Positions 9,889 to 18,942 of a stretch of 64,000 nt of DNA are shown in pieces. The DNA comes from Planctomycetota bacterium (GTDB lineage Bacteria > Planctomycetota > Planctomycetia > Planctomycetales > Planctomycetaceae). The DNA lies in the NCBI GenBank assembly GCA_023417655.1, contig JAEZFD010000063.1, forward strand, positions 1-64,000, given 5' to 3'. A model generated the notes under the pieces. The model saw nothing but the letters and a program-made list of their open reading frames with translations. It had not been told where the DNA came from and did not search any database. Position numbers and translations under genes: made by a program. Position 1 is the stretch's first letter. Every line of letters begins with the position of its first letter.

Positions 9889-9924
9889 AAAAAAGCTGCC
9901 CGACTCGGGTGAGTCGGGCAGCTT
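9889..9924 (-). terminator. Rho-independent terminator of aceE
   Basis: A perfect 14-bp stem (9893-9906 with 9911-9924) and a 4-base loop, followed on the minus strand by a run of T (the A run at 9889-9894 on the plus strand). It lies just past the aceE stop and fits a classical intrinsic terminator for that gene. Confidence 0.9.
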
Positions 9925-9961
9925 GTCGCATGTTCACTTAAAGTCCGTGTAGACCAGCGAA

Positions 9962-12712
9962 TTACGCGGTCCGAGGATTGACCTTCTCTGGATCAATTCC
10001 CAGTTCCTTCAGGACTTCCGGCAGTTTTTCCCGATCGAATTCACCGGTCTTGGACAGGGATTCGAGCGTGGCATAGACGATGGATTCTGCATCGATCTCG
10101 AAGTGCCGACGCAGGACAGGGCGGGTATCGCTCCGTCCGAAACCGTCTGTTCCCAGTACGGTGTAATCACCCGGGATCCACTCACGGAGCTGATCTGGAA
10201 CGAGGCGGACGTTATCGCTGGTTGCAATAAACGGCCCGGAAACGCCTTCCAGCGTCTTCATCAGGTACGACTTCTTGGCGGTTTCGGTCGGATGCAGCCG
10301 GTTCCAGCGGGAAGCGTCCATCGAGTCGCGACAGAGTTCGCTGTAGCTGGTCACGCTCCAGACGTCGGAGCCGATGCCGTACTGTTCTTTCAGCATGTGC
10401 TGAGCCTTCAGGACACCATTGAGGATAGTGCCTGAGCCGAACAGTTGAGGACGCTGCTTCTGGCCTTTGCCCAGTTCGGTGCTCTTGAGCCGGTACATTC
10501 CGCGGAGGATGCCTTCGACGACGTTGTCGCCTTCAGGCATTGCTGGCATGTCATAGGCCTCGTTGTACACCGAAAGGTAATAGAAGATTTCTTCCCCTTC
10601 GGCGTACATGCGACGCAGACCGTCCTGGATGATTACAGCCAGTTCATAGGCATAGGCCGGATCGTAGGCGACCAGCGGTGGAACCGTTGTGGCAATCAGC
10701 TGGCTGTGGCCGTCTTCATGCTGGAGGCCTTCACCGTTCAGGGTGGTCCGACCGGAGGTTCCCCCGACGAGGAAGCCCTTGGTCCGGCTGTCTGCTGCCA
10801 GCCAGATCAGGTCGCCGACACGCTGGAACCCGAACATCGAGTAGTAGATGTAGAACGGAATCATGTTCATGCCGAGGTTGCTGTACGCAGTCCCGGCGGC
10901 GACGAAGGAGCTCATCGCGCCCGCTTCGTTGATGCCCTCTTCAAGAACCTGACCGTCCTTGGCCTCCTTGTAGTACATCAGACTGCCGTTGATCCGGTCG
11001 ACCGGCTCGTACAGCTGTCCTTTGCTGGAATAGATGCCGAACGTGCTGAACAGCGACTCCATCCCGAAGGTTCGGGCTTCGTCGGGAATGATCGGGACGA
11101 CTCGGTCGCCGATTTCCTTGTGACGCATGAGTCCCTGAATCATTGCCCCGAAAGCGGTGGTCGTGCTGACGCCGCCCTGGCCTGCCGTTCCCTTGAGCTG
11201 ACGTGCGAATGACTTGTCGTCCAGCGATGGCACTTGCAGACGTTCTGGCGTTGGCTTGCGGGCAGGGATGTAGCCGCCGAGCTGTTCGCGCTTCGCCTGC
11301 AGGTAAGCGGCTTCTTCGCTGTCCGGAGCAGGGCGGAAGAATGGCAGCTTCTCGACTTCTGCTTCGCTCAGTGGAATGTTGAACCGCTTACGGAACTGCT
11401 GCAGTTCATCCTGATTCATCTTCTTGCTGTTGTGAGCGATCATCCGGCCTTCGCCAGCTTCGCCCAGTCCGTAGCCCTTGATCGTCTTCGCGAGGATGAC
11501 GGTCGGTGCTCCCTTGTGATCAACAGCAGCCTTGTACGCGGCGAAGACCTTCTCGACATCGTGACCGCCGCGTCGCAGCTTTTCGAGCTGTTCGTCGGTC
11601 AGCTGATCGACGAGTTCCAGCAGCTCCGGATCGGTGCCGAAGAAGTGGTCACGGATGTAGGCACCGCCTTCGACGACATACTTCTGGTACTGACCGTCGA
11701 CGATCTCACCCATCCGTTTGATGAGTTTGCCGTTGAAGTCACGGGCCAGCAGGGAATCCCATTCAGAACCCCAGACGACTTTGATGCAGTTCCAGCCGGC
11801 ACCGCGGAAGGCGCCTTCGAGTTCCTGCATGATCTTGCCATTGCCTCGAACCGGACCGTCCAGACGCTGCAGGTTGCAGTTCACGACCCAGGTCAGGTTG
11901 TCGAGGTTTTCACGTGAGGCAAGTGTGATCGCACCGAGTGATTCAGGCTCATCGATTTCGCCGTCACCCAGGAAGGCCCAGACGCGGGACTTGGAAGTGT
12001 CCTTCAGTCCACGATGTTCCATGTACCGCAGGAAACGGGCATGGTAGATCGAGCAGATTGGCCCCAGTCCCATCGACACCGTCGGGAACTGCCAGAAGTC
12101 TGGCATCAACCACGGGTGAGGATAGGAAGAAAGACCCTGGCCTCGGACGGCTTCCTGTCGGAAGTGTTCCAGTTCCGCTTCACCAATCCGGCCTTCGACA
12201 TACGCCCGGGCGTACATCCCTGGGGAAGCGTGTCCCTGGAAGTAGACCATGTCACCGGGGTGATCTTCAGTTTTTGCATGGAAGAAGTGGTTATAGCCCA
12301 CTTCGTACAGGGTTGCTGAAGAGGCATAGGTCGAGATGTGACCGCCGACAGCGCCAGCGTGGTCTGTCTTCTTATTCGCACGAACGACCATGGCCATGGC
12401 GTTCCAGCGAATGATCGACTTAATCCGGTTTTCGATCTCATGATTGCCGGGATACCGCGGCTGCGATGTCACCGGAATGGTGTTGATATACGGAGTGGTC
12501 GCCATGAACGGCATCATCACGCCGCGGTGGTAAGCACGTTCCCGCAAGCGGACGAGGAGTTGCTGGGTACGTTCTGGCCCATAGCGATGCAGCACGTCTT
12601 CCAGCGAATCGTACCATTCTTCCAGTTCAGTCGGGTCGATGCTCTCAATTGACCCTTCAGTCGAAGGTTTCGCGACGCTATCCATCTTGTCGACGACTTC
12701 ATCAGTGGCCAT
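9962..12712 (-). CDS. aceE: pyruvate dehydrogenase E1 component, homodimeric type
   Basis: A 916-residue homodimeric E1 that decarboxylates pyruvate with thiamine diphosphate and passes the acetyl group to E2 lipoyl domains. The sequence tracks E. coli AceE along its length: YINTIPV, IRSIIRWNAM-type start, FQGHASPGMYARA, GLSSYPHPWLMPDFWQFP, the ThDP/Mg motif GDGEIDEPES...NCN, and the late SDNVRLVPDQLREW and VLGTDGFGRSD segments. It is slightly longer than the E. coli protein. No aceF or lpd lies next to it in this window, so the other subunits are encoded elsewhere. It appears monocistronic, ending at a strong terminator. The ATG at 12712 has only a weak ribosome site (GAGAG). Confidence 0.97.
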   Translation of the reverse strand: MATDEVVDKMDSVAKPSTEGSIESIDPTELEEWYDSLEDVLHRYGPERTQQLLVRLRERAYHRGVMMPFMATTPYINTIPVTSQPRYPGNHEIENRIKSIIRWNAMAMVVRANKKTDHAGAVGGHISTYASSATLYEVGYNHFFHAKTEDHPGDMVYFQGHASPGMYARAYVEGRIGEAELEHFRQEAVRGQGLSSYPHPWLMPDFWQFPTVSMGLGPICSIYHARFLRYMEHRGLKDTSKSRVWAFLGDGEIDEPESLGAITLASRENLDNLTWVVNCNLQRLDGPVRGNGKIMQELEGAFRGAGWNCIKVVWGSEWDSLLARDFNGKLIKRMGEIVDGQYQKYVVEGGAYIRDHFFGTDPELLELVDQLTDEQLEKLRRGGHDVEKVFAAYKAAVDHKGAPTVILAKTIKGYGLGEAGEGRMIAHNSKKMNQDELQQFRKRFNIPLSEAEVEKLPFFRPAPDSEEAAYLQAKREQLGGYIPARKPTPERLQVPSLDDKSFARQLKGTAGQGGVSTTTAFGAMIQGLMRHKEIGDRVVPIIPDEARTFGMESLFSTFGIYSSKGQLYEPVDRINGSLMYYKEAKDGQVLEEGINEAGAMSSFVAAGTAYSNLGMNMIPFYIYYSMFGFQRVGDLIWLAADSRTKGFLVGGTSGRTTLNGEGLQHEDGHSQLIATTVPPLVAYDPAYAYELAVIIQDGLRRMYAEGEEIFYYLSVYNEAYDMPAMPEGDNVVEGILRGMYRLKSTELGKGQKQRPQLFGSGTILNGVLKAQHMLKEQYGIGSDVWSVTSYSELCRDSMDASRWNRLHPTETAKKSYLMKTLEGVSGPFIATSDNVRLVPDQLREWIPGDYTVLGTDGFGRSDTRPVLRRHFEIDAESIVYATLESLSKTGEFDREKLPEVLKELGIDPEKVNPRTA

Positions 12713-13304
12713 ACATTCACTCTCTCAACAGGTGGATTCGTATGCGGTGCCTGGGCAGGTCTCGCTCTGGCTTCCGCAGCATCTCAGCCGTCCGGGCAGA
12801 AATCAGGAGACTCAGCATATGGGCGCTCTGTCCCGGTGGGACAAAGATTTTCGATTTCGCAAAGGGAACATCTTAGCAGGCTGTCCTTCGATCAAAACCC
12901 CACTTGCAGAATCTTCTTTTCCCACCTTCCGGTTCTGCCGGATCCAAAATAGATCGCACACTGATTAATACCTGCTGTTTTTGACGCAACATGACTCCAG
13001 TGGGGATGATGCAGTTACAGAACTCTTCTCTCGACCGGGATGCGAATCTCCGCGGCTGATGTCCCATCAGGATTTGCCGGGATGAGAACTGGAATTCTCA
13101 TCGGGAATGTGCCACCCTCGTATCGATTGAATTCGATGGCTTGGGGTGTTTCGTTCTGCCAACGGCCGCTCCTTCATGTATCGAATCAATTGCAAGCGAG
13201 TTGAATCGGGTTGCCGGGGCCCTAGTTCCGGCTCTCTGTGACTTCAGATGGCCCGGGAATCCGAGCGTTGCTTCAAGTCAACTGCGTCTAACGAAAGAAT
13301 TGCC
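12713..13304. other. divergent intergenic region between aceE and the PVC dehydrogenase gene
   Basis: About 590 bases with no convincing gene; it must contain promoters for both divergent genes. A short perfect hairpin or operator-like inverted repeat is visible (GATGAGAA at 13081-13088 with TTCTCATC at 13095-13102). Nothing else is recognisable. Confidence 0.4.
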
Positions 13305-16300
13305 GTGATTCGAAATTTGAGCTGGCTGGTTGCAATCGGTGTGGGAGCGTGGTTCGGAACTTTTGAAGTTGCTGCGGACGACTTTCCCAAGCCGTTTGAC
13401 TCCCTCAAAGACGCCGGTGCAACCGCCACCTCTCCGAAGGACGCACTGGCGAGCCTACAGGTTCCCCCCGGTTTTCAAACTTTGCTTGCGGCCGCTGAGC
13501 CGATGGTCCAGAACCCGATTGCGGCGACCTGGGACGCTCGGGGACGCTTGTGGATTGCTGAGAACTTCACCTATGGCGACGGAGCGAATGCGTTTGAGCG
13601 AGGCCTGCGGGACCGGGTGCTGATTCTTGAAGACACGGATGGCGATGGTGTGTTCGATTCACGCAAAGTCTTCACCGACAATGTGCAGATGCTCACCAGC
13701 ATCGAAGTCGGCCACGGCGGCGTCTGGCTGATGTGTCCGCCGCGTGTGATCTTCATTCCGGATCAGAACGGTGATGATGTCCCTGACGGCCCGGCGGTGA
13801 CGGTTCTGGACGGCTTTGATGTCGGTACGGACAGCCCGCACAACTTTGCCAACGGGCTTCGCTGGGGACAGGACGGCTGGCTTTATGGTCGGTGCGGCGG
13901 AACCTGTCCGGCACTGGTCGGCGTTCCTGGAACTCCAAAGGAAGAACGGGTGCCACTTTGGGGTGGGATGTGGCGTTTCAATCCTGTGACGAAGATCTAT
14001 GAATCGCTGGTCACCGGAACGACAAATCCCTGGGGCCACGACTGGAATTCACTGGGAGAACTGTTTTTCATCAATACCGTCAACGGGCACTTCTGGCATG
14101 TGATTCCGGGGAGTCATTTCGACCGCCATACAGGTCTCGACCCGAATACCCGAACTTATGAGCTGATTGCACATCACGCTGATCACTGGCATTTTGACAC
14201 CGGAAAATCGTGGCAGCAGTCACGCGATGGTGTCGCGAACGATCTCGGAGGTGGCCATGCTCATACCGGCGGAATGGTTTATCTCGGTGATAACTGGCCG
14301 AAGGAGCACCGCGACCGTTTCTATATGATCAATATGCATGGGCGTCGGTTGAATGCTGAGATTCTCGACCGGGAAGGCTCGGGGTACATGGCGAGACACG
14401 CGAAAGATCTTGTGATCTCGACCGATCCCTGGTTCCGACCAGTGGAAGTCTCATATGGGCCGGACGGAGGGGGCTTCATCTTCGACTGGGCCGATTCAGG
14501 GGAATGCCATGAGCGTGACGGGGTTCATCGTTCCAGCGGACGAATCTACAAGGTGACCTACGGGACTCCGAAGGCACCGGGGAAGTTCGATCTCAGCAAA
14601 AAATCAAATGTCGAACTTGCAGAGCTTCATCAGCACCCTAATGAATGGTATGCCCGCCGAGCCCGGCTGGTTCTGTGTGAACGTTCTCGCGCCGGTCAGC
14701 CGATGACAGACGCTCAGGCAGAATTGCTCAAGCTCTATCAGTCGACTGATGATCGCGCTCTCAGAATGAGGGCTCTGCTCTCGCTGTTTGTCATTGACGG
14801 GACGCCGAAGGAATTTTTGCTGGAGCAGTTTAATCATCCAGACGAGGCCGTTCGGACATGGGCCGTGCGGATGCTGACCGACAGTTGGCCGCTGGAAGGA
14901 CCGGGAGGCATTGTTCCTCGTGATCCCGCAATTGTGAATCAGGTTCGCGTGGATGCACAGGTTCTGCTCCCGCGACTGGTGTCTCTCGCAAAGTCTGATT
15001 CTTCAGGGCTCGTGCGGCTGGCGCTGGCGTCAACACTCCAGCGATTGCCTGTAACAGATCGCGCTGCACTCGCGGCAGCTTTGGTCTCACGCTCAGAAGA
15101 TGCGAACGATCACAATTTGCCACTGCTCGTCTGGTACGGGTTGATCTCACTCGCCGATTCGAATCCTCAGGCGCTTGTGCCGGTGTTGCAGGCCTGTGAG
15201 TGGCCGAAGACACGTGCTCTGATCACTCGACGACTGGGTGAAGAAGTTGAAAAGCAACCTGAGATTATGAATCAGGTTCTTTCCTGGGGAGCGACACAGC
15301 CTCCTCAGGTTCAGCAGGATCTGATCGCCGGGTTGGGCGAGGCTCTTCGGGGGTGGCGGAAAGCAAAAGCACCCGCCGGTTGGAAGGATCTTCAGGCCAG
15401 CATCGAGAAGTCCGGCCAGAAGGAATTGATTGAACGCGCTCGGGAACTCAGCGTGGTGTTCGGGGACGGGCGTGCGCTCGATGAAGTGAAGAAGATCGTG
15501 CTGGACAAATCGGCTCCAATGGATGCCCGAAATGCGGCACTTCAGACACTGATCGAGAATCGACCTGGCGACCTCCGTGAAATCTGCCAGAAGGTTGTCG
15601 GAGAGCGAAACCTCAATCTGACCGCTGCTAAGGGACTTTCGCTTTTTGATGATGAGAAGATCGGCGAGCAGATGGTCAATGCCTATCGCGCCTTCCTTGC
15701 GCCAGATCGCCCGCAGGTGATTTCGCTGCTGGTCTCGCGTCCTTCTTTTGCGACCGCATTATTGAAGGCGATTTCGGCAGGGAAGATCCCCCGCGATCAC
15801 CTGACCGCATTCCATGTGCGGCAGATTCACAGTCTGCAAAATGAGGAATTGAGCCGTCTGACCGCCGAAGTCTGGGGAGAACTCAGAGATTCCTCTGAAG
15901 AGAAGAAGCAGCTGATGGATGGCCTGAAAGCGCGGCTTACCGATGAGGTGCTGGCAGGGGCGGATCTGTCAAAGGGGAGGGCGTTGTTCAACGCCACTTG
16001 TGCGAAGTGCCACAAGCTGTACGGAGAGGGAATTCAGGTCGGACCGGACCTGACTGGATCCAACCGAAATGACATGCACTATCTGCTGGAGAACATGATC
16101 GATCCGAGTGCGGTGGTCGCCAAGGATTTCCGCATGATCGTGCTCGTTTTGGATGACGGTCGTGTCTTGAACGGCGTCATCACGCAGCAGGCTGACCGCA
16201 CGTTGACACTGCAAACCCTCACAGATGCCGTCACAATCGATAAAACGTCAATCGAAGAGCGCCGGCAGACAACTCTGTCGCCAATGCCGGAGGGTTTGCT

Positions 16301-16406
16301 GCAGAACCTCAATGATGACCAGATTCGTGATCTGATTGCTTATCTTCGACACCCCAGTCAGGTGCCGTTACCAGCAGCAGCTTCAACAACGAGTGTTTCG
16401 CAATAG
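13305..16406 (+). CDS. PVC-type membrane-bound dehydrogenase with HEAT repeats and C-terminal cytochrome c
   Basis: A 1033-residue exported protein. After the signal segment, the N-terminal half matches the planctomycete/verrucomicrobial 'putative membrane-bound dehydrogenase' beta-propeller (LWIAENFTYGD, DTDGDGVFD, PHNFANGLRWGQDGWLYG, VSYGPDGGGFIFDW). A HEAT-like helical region follows (about 450-850), then a haem domain with CAKCH at 899-903 and GPDLTGSNRND / NMIDPSAVVAKDF, typical of the Planctomycetes haem-binding family. It is probably a periplasmic or surface redox enzyme of unknown substrate. The GTG at 13305 starts directly at a signal peptide and has GAAAGAA upstream; an in-frame ATG at 13248 would add 19 residues and has no ribosome site. 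Start confidence is moderate. Confidence 0.9.
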   Translation: MIRNLSWLVAIGVGAWFGTFEVAADDFPKPFDSLKDAGATATSPKDALASLQVPPGFQTLLAAAEPMVQNPIAATWDARGRLWIAENFTYGDGANAFERGLRDRVLILEDTDGDGVFDSRKVFTDNVQMLTSIEVGHGGVWLMCPPRVIFIPDQNGDDVPDGPAVTVLDGFDVGTDSPHNFANGLRWGQDGWLYGRCGGTCPALVGVPGTPKEERVPLWGGMWRFNPVTKIYESLVTGTTNPWGHDWNSLGELFFINTVNGHFWHVIPGSHFDRHTGLDPNTRTYELIAHHADHWHFDTGKSWQQSRDGVANDLGGGHAHTGGMVYLGDNWPKEHRDRFYMINMHGRRLNAEILDREGSGYMARHAKDLVISTDPWFRPVEVSYGPDGGGFIFDWADSGECHERDGVHRSSGRIYKVTYGTPKAPGKFDLSKKSNVELAELHQHPNEWYARRARLVLCERSRAGQPMTDAQAELLKLYQSTDDRALRMRALLSLFVIDGTPKEFLLEQFNHPDEAVRTWAVRMLTDSWPLEGPGGIVPRDPAIVNQVRVDAQVLLPRLVSLAKSDSSGLVRLALASTLQRLPVTDRAALAAALVSRSEDANDHNLPLLVWYGLISLADSNPQALVPVLQACEWPKTRALITRRLGEEVEKQPEIMNQVLSWGATQPPQVQQDLIAGLGEALRGWRKAKAPAGWKDLQASIEKSGQKELIERARELSVVFGDGRALDEVKKIVLDKSAPMDARNAALQTLIENRPGDLREICQKVVGERNLNLTAAKGLSLFDDEKIGEQMVNAYRAFLAPDRPQVISLLVSRPSFATALLKAISAGKIPRDHLTAFHVRQIHSLQNEELSRLTAEVWGELRDSSEEKKQLMDGLKARLTDEVLAGADLSKGRALFNATCAKCHKLYGEGIQVGPDLTGSNRNDMHYLLENMIDPSAVVAKDFRMIVLVLDDGRVLNGVITQQADRTLTLQTLTDAVTIDKTSIEERRQTTLSPMPEGLLQNLNDDQIRDLIAYLRHPSQVPLPAAASTTSVSQ

Positions 16407-16437
16407 AGCAGTTGCGACCGCACTTCTGTCAGTTCAC

Positions 16438-16469
16438 AGGCCGTCCGGGGAAGAATCTTCGGGCGGCCT
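16438..16469 (+). terminator. candidate terminator hairpin after the PVC dehydrogenase gene
   Basis: Stem AGGCCGTCC (16438-16446) with GGGCGGCCT (16461-16469), nine pairs including one wobble, followed by a weak T-rich GATTTGT. It lies 32 bases past the dehydrogenase stop and before the convergent gene at 16501. Confidence 0.5.
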
Positions 16470-16500
16470 GATTTGTAGACACCGATCTGGAACTCGCGCC

Positions 16501-16848
16501 TCAATCGAGATGTTTGGTCTCGTGATGCAGCCATTCCAGCAGTGAACGCTGTTCCTGAAGCAGTTCCTGCGAGAGCGGGGATGCATTCCGAAGGTGCCGG
16601 GTCAGGCGGGCTTCAACAGATAATTTCCCTGCGTCAGTCACGAACGGGCAGGTGGCATTCTGAGCGGTAATGTCCAATCCCAGAAATGCGACGAGTCCGA
16701 ACTGTCCCAGCGTGAACAGGTAAAATCCGAGTTCCTCGTGCGAGAAATCAAAGGAAAATACGAGAAGAACGGCGCTCAGGATCAGAATACTGGTTCGGCT
16801 GATCAGGGAAGACTCTTCTTCCCGTCGTCGAAAGTCGGATCTGCTCAT
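16501..16848 (-). CDS. small membrane protein of unknown function
   Basis: A 115-residue protein with a basic and acidic N-terminus (RRREEE), two predicted membrane segments (about 18-36 and 42-60) and a soluble C-terminal helical tail ending LLEWLHHETKHLD. The family is not recognised. The topology suggests both termini on the same side. It is convergent with the PVC dehydrogenase gene. The ATG at 16848 has only weak upstream purines. The hydrophobicity pattern is the main support that it is real. Confidence 0.6.
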   Translation of the reverse strand: MSRSDFRRREEESSLISRTSILILSAVLLVFSFDFSHEELGFYLFTLGQFGLVAFLGLDITAQNATCPFVTDAGKLSVEARLTRHLRNASPLSQELLQEQRSLLEWLHHETKHLD

Positions 16849-17284
16849 AATGGAAATACTTTCACCGTCAGGAAAAACTCCGAGGGGGATGTAGGGAAAT
16901 CCACCCGAGAGGACATCCTGTGCTCAATCGAACTGACGTTGAGACGAATTCAAACGGTTGATATGCCGTTTGAAAATTGTCGCAACGGGGGATTGGGATC
17001 AACTGACGGGGAAATGCGGTTTTGAACCATGAAGACGTGGAATTTCACAGTCGATAATGAACCCTAGGTCATAGTTTGGCACTCGTCAAATCGCGTCCTG
17101 AGGATTTGCCGGATTGAGCCGATTTCTTTAAACTGAAGAATCAATAAGGCAAGATATGCCCCGCCAACTTGCGGAGCCCGTCGTTGCCGAACTCCTCCTG
17201 ATCAGCTGTCTCCGTGACAGCAGGCTCGTTTTATCCCGCCTGAGCGATTTGTCGACGAAACCCCGCTAACCGTAGAGGATTCTC
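16849..17284. other. intergenic region upstream of the oxidoreductase gene
   Basis: About 435 bases between divergent genes, with no gene I can support. It holds the leader of the plus-strand oxidoreductase gene, whose AGAGGA ribosome site lies 5 bases before the ATG at 17285. No other structure is clear. Confidence 0.4.
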
Positions 17285-18766
17285 ATGTCACTAACGCGCC
17301 GTTACTTTCTGAAATCGGCCGCCGTCATTGGTGCTGCTGCCTCCGTACGACACGAAATTCATGCTCAGGAGACCAAGCAGAGTTCGAGTCCGAACGAAAA
17401 GATGGGGGCAGCTGTCGTCGGAACAGGCGGTCGCGGTGGAGCGCATATTGCTGCTCTGTTGAAGCGCAGCGACGCTGAACTCCGCTATGTCTGCGATGCG
17501 GACCTCGATCACGCTGGCAAAGCCGCCAAGTCCATCGAATCAAAAGGAGCCAAAGCTCCCCAGGTTGAACGCGACTTCCGCCGGATTCTGGACGACCCCA
17601 GCATCGACATCATCAGCATCGCCACCCCGAATCACTGGCACTCGCTGCATGCGATTCAGGCTCTGCAGGCTGGCAAGCACGTTTATGTCGAAAAGCCGGT
17701 TTCCCACAACGTCTGGGAAGGTCGCCAGCTGGTCGGTTGGGCTCGCCACACCGGCAAGATGTGTCAGGCCGGGACCCAGTCCCGTTCTAGTGACAGCCTG
17801 AAAGAGGCTGTTGAGTATGTGCAGAGCGGAAAGCTCGGCAAAATTCAGTACGCCATCGGAACCTGCTACAAGCCGCGTCCGAGCATCGGAAAGCTCGACA
17901 AGCCACTGCAGATCCCTGCGTCAGTCGACTATGACCTGTGGTGCGGTCCCGCTGCGATGGTGGATCTCTACCGTCCGAAGCTGCACTATGATTGGCACTG
18001 GGATTTCAACACCGGCAACGGCGACATGGGGAATCAGGGGATTCACCAGATGGACATCGCCCGCTGGTTCCTCGGTGAACAGGAACTCTCTCCACTGATC
18101 GCGAGCATTGGCGGTCGCGTTGGCTACGATGATGCTGGTGATACTCCGAATACCCAGATTGCTTACCACGGGTACGAGAAGGCACCGCTGATCTTCGAAA
18201 CCCGGGGTCTGCCATCCAAGAATCTCGACTACAAGTCCGGAATGGACAAGTACCGCGGATCTCAGGTGGGAATCATCGTTCAGTGTGAAAACGGCTATGT
18301 CGTGGTGCCGAGCTATACTCAGGCGACCGCCTTCGACAACTCCGGAAAGCAGATCGAGCAGTGGACAGTGAAGGGCGATGCAAACGATCGTCACTTCGCC
18401 AACCTGTTTGATGCGATCCGCTCTGGCAAGTATCAGGACCTGAACGGGGAAATCCTCGAAGGTCACCTGTCGAGCGCCCTGTGTCACACTGGCGCCATCA
18501 GCCACATTCTCGGCGCCCCGAAGAAGGGAACCGAGATCGAGAAGGAAGTCGCTGACAACAAGCTGTGGAAGGATTCCTACGACCGCATGGCTCAGCATCT
18601 CGCTGCCAACGGCGTCGATATCAGTGATCCGAAGCTGCATGTCGGTCCATGGCTGAAAATGGATCCAAAGACCGAGCGGTTTACCAACAGCGAAGCGGCC
18701 AATAAGCTGCTGACCCGGGAATACCGCAAGGGTTACGAAGTTCCAGAGGCTCCCAAGGCTGTCTGA
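17285..18766 (+). CDS. Gfo/Idh/MocA family oxidoreductase, Tat-exported
   Basis: A 493-residue NAD(P)-dependent oxidoreductase. The N-terminus is a twin-arginine signal (LTRRYFLKSAAVIG). It is followed by the Rossmann glycine motif VVGTGGRGGAHI (about 45-56) and the family hallmark EKPVSHNVWEGR (about 138-149). The C-terminal alpha/beta domain has WHWDFNTGNGDMGNQGIHQMD with an active-site His pattern. Many such secreted paralogues occur in planctomycetes and are thought to act on sugars or their derivatives; the substrate is unknown. The start is supported by AGAGGA 5 bases upstream. It stands alone, closed by a strong terminator. Confidence 0.94.
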   Translation: MSLTRRYFLKSAAVIGAAASVRHEIHAQETKQSSSPNEKMGAAVVGTGGRGGAHIAALLKRSDAELRYVCDADLDHAGKAAKSIESKGAKAPQVERDFRRILDDPSIDIISIATPNHWHSLHAIQALQAGKHVYVEKPVSHNVWEGRQLVGWARHTGKMCQAGTQSRSSDSLKEAVEYVQSGKLGKIQYAIGTCYKPRPSIGKLDKPLQIPASVDYDLWCGPAAMVDLYRPKLHYDWHWDFNTGNGDMGNQGIHQMDIARWFLGEQELSPLIASIGGRVGYDDAGDTPNTQIAYHGYEKAPLIFETRGLPSKNLDYKSGMDKYRGSQVGIIVQCENGYVVVPSYTQATAFDNSGKQIEQWTVKGDANDRHFANLFDAIRSGKYQDLNGEILEGHLSSALCHTGAISHILGAPKKGTEIEKEVADNKLWKDSYDRMAQHLAANGVDISDPKLHVGPWLKMDPKTERFTNSEAANKLLTREYRKGYEVPEAPKAV

Positions 18767-18789
18767 TTGAGTTGAAGTCTGCAGAATCC

Positions 18790-18824
18790 AGCGGTCGGGA
18801 ACCCGTTCTCGACCGCTTTTTTTA
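18790..18824 (+). terminator. Rho-independent terminator of the oxidoreductase gene
   Basis: AGCGGTCG (18790-18797) pairs with CGACCGCT (18810-18817), with an extra inner GAAC/GTTC pairing and a run of about eight T. Confidence 0.9.
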
Positions 18825-18942
18825 ATTCAGGCAGCTCAATGAGATCTGAGAGAATGGGTGTCGGTTCTCCTTCCGATTGGGATCGATAGGGGCCGGCGCA
18901 TCTCGCGGATTACATATTTTGAATTTTTGAATCAGGTTGATC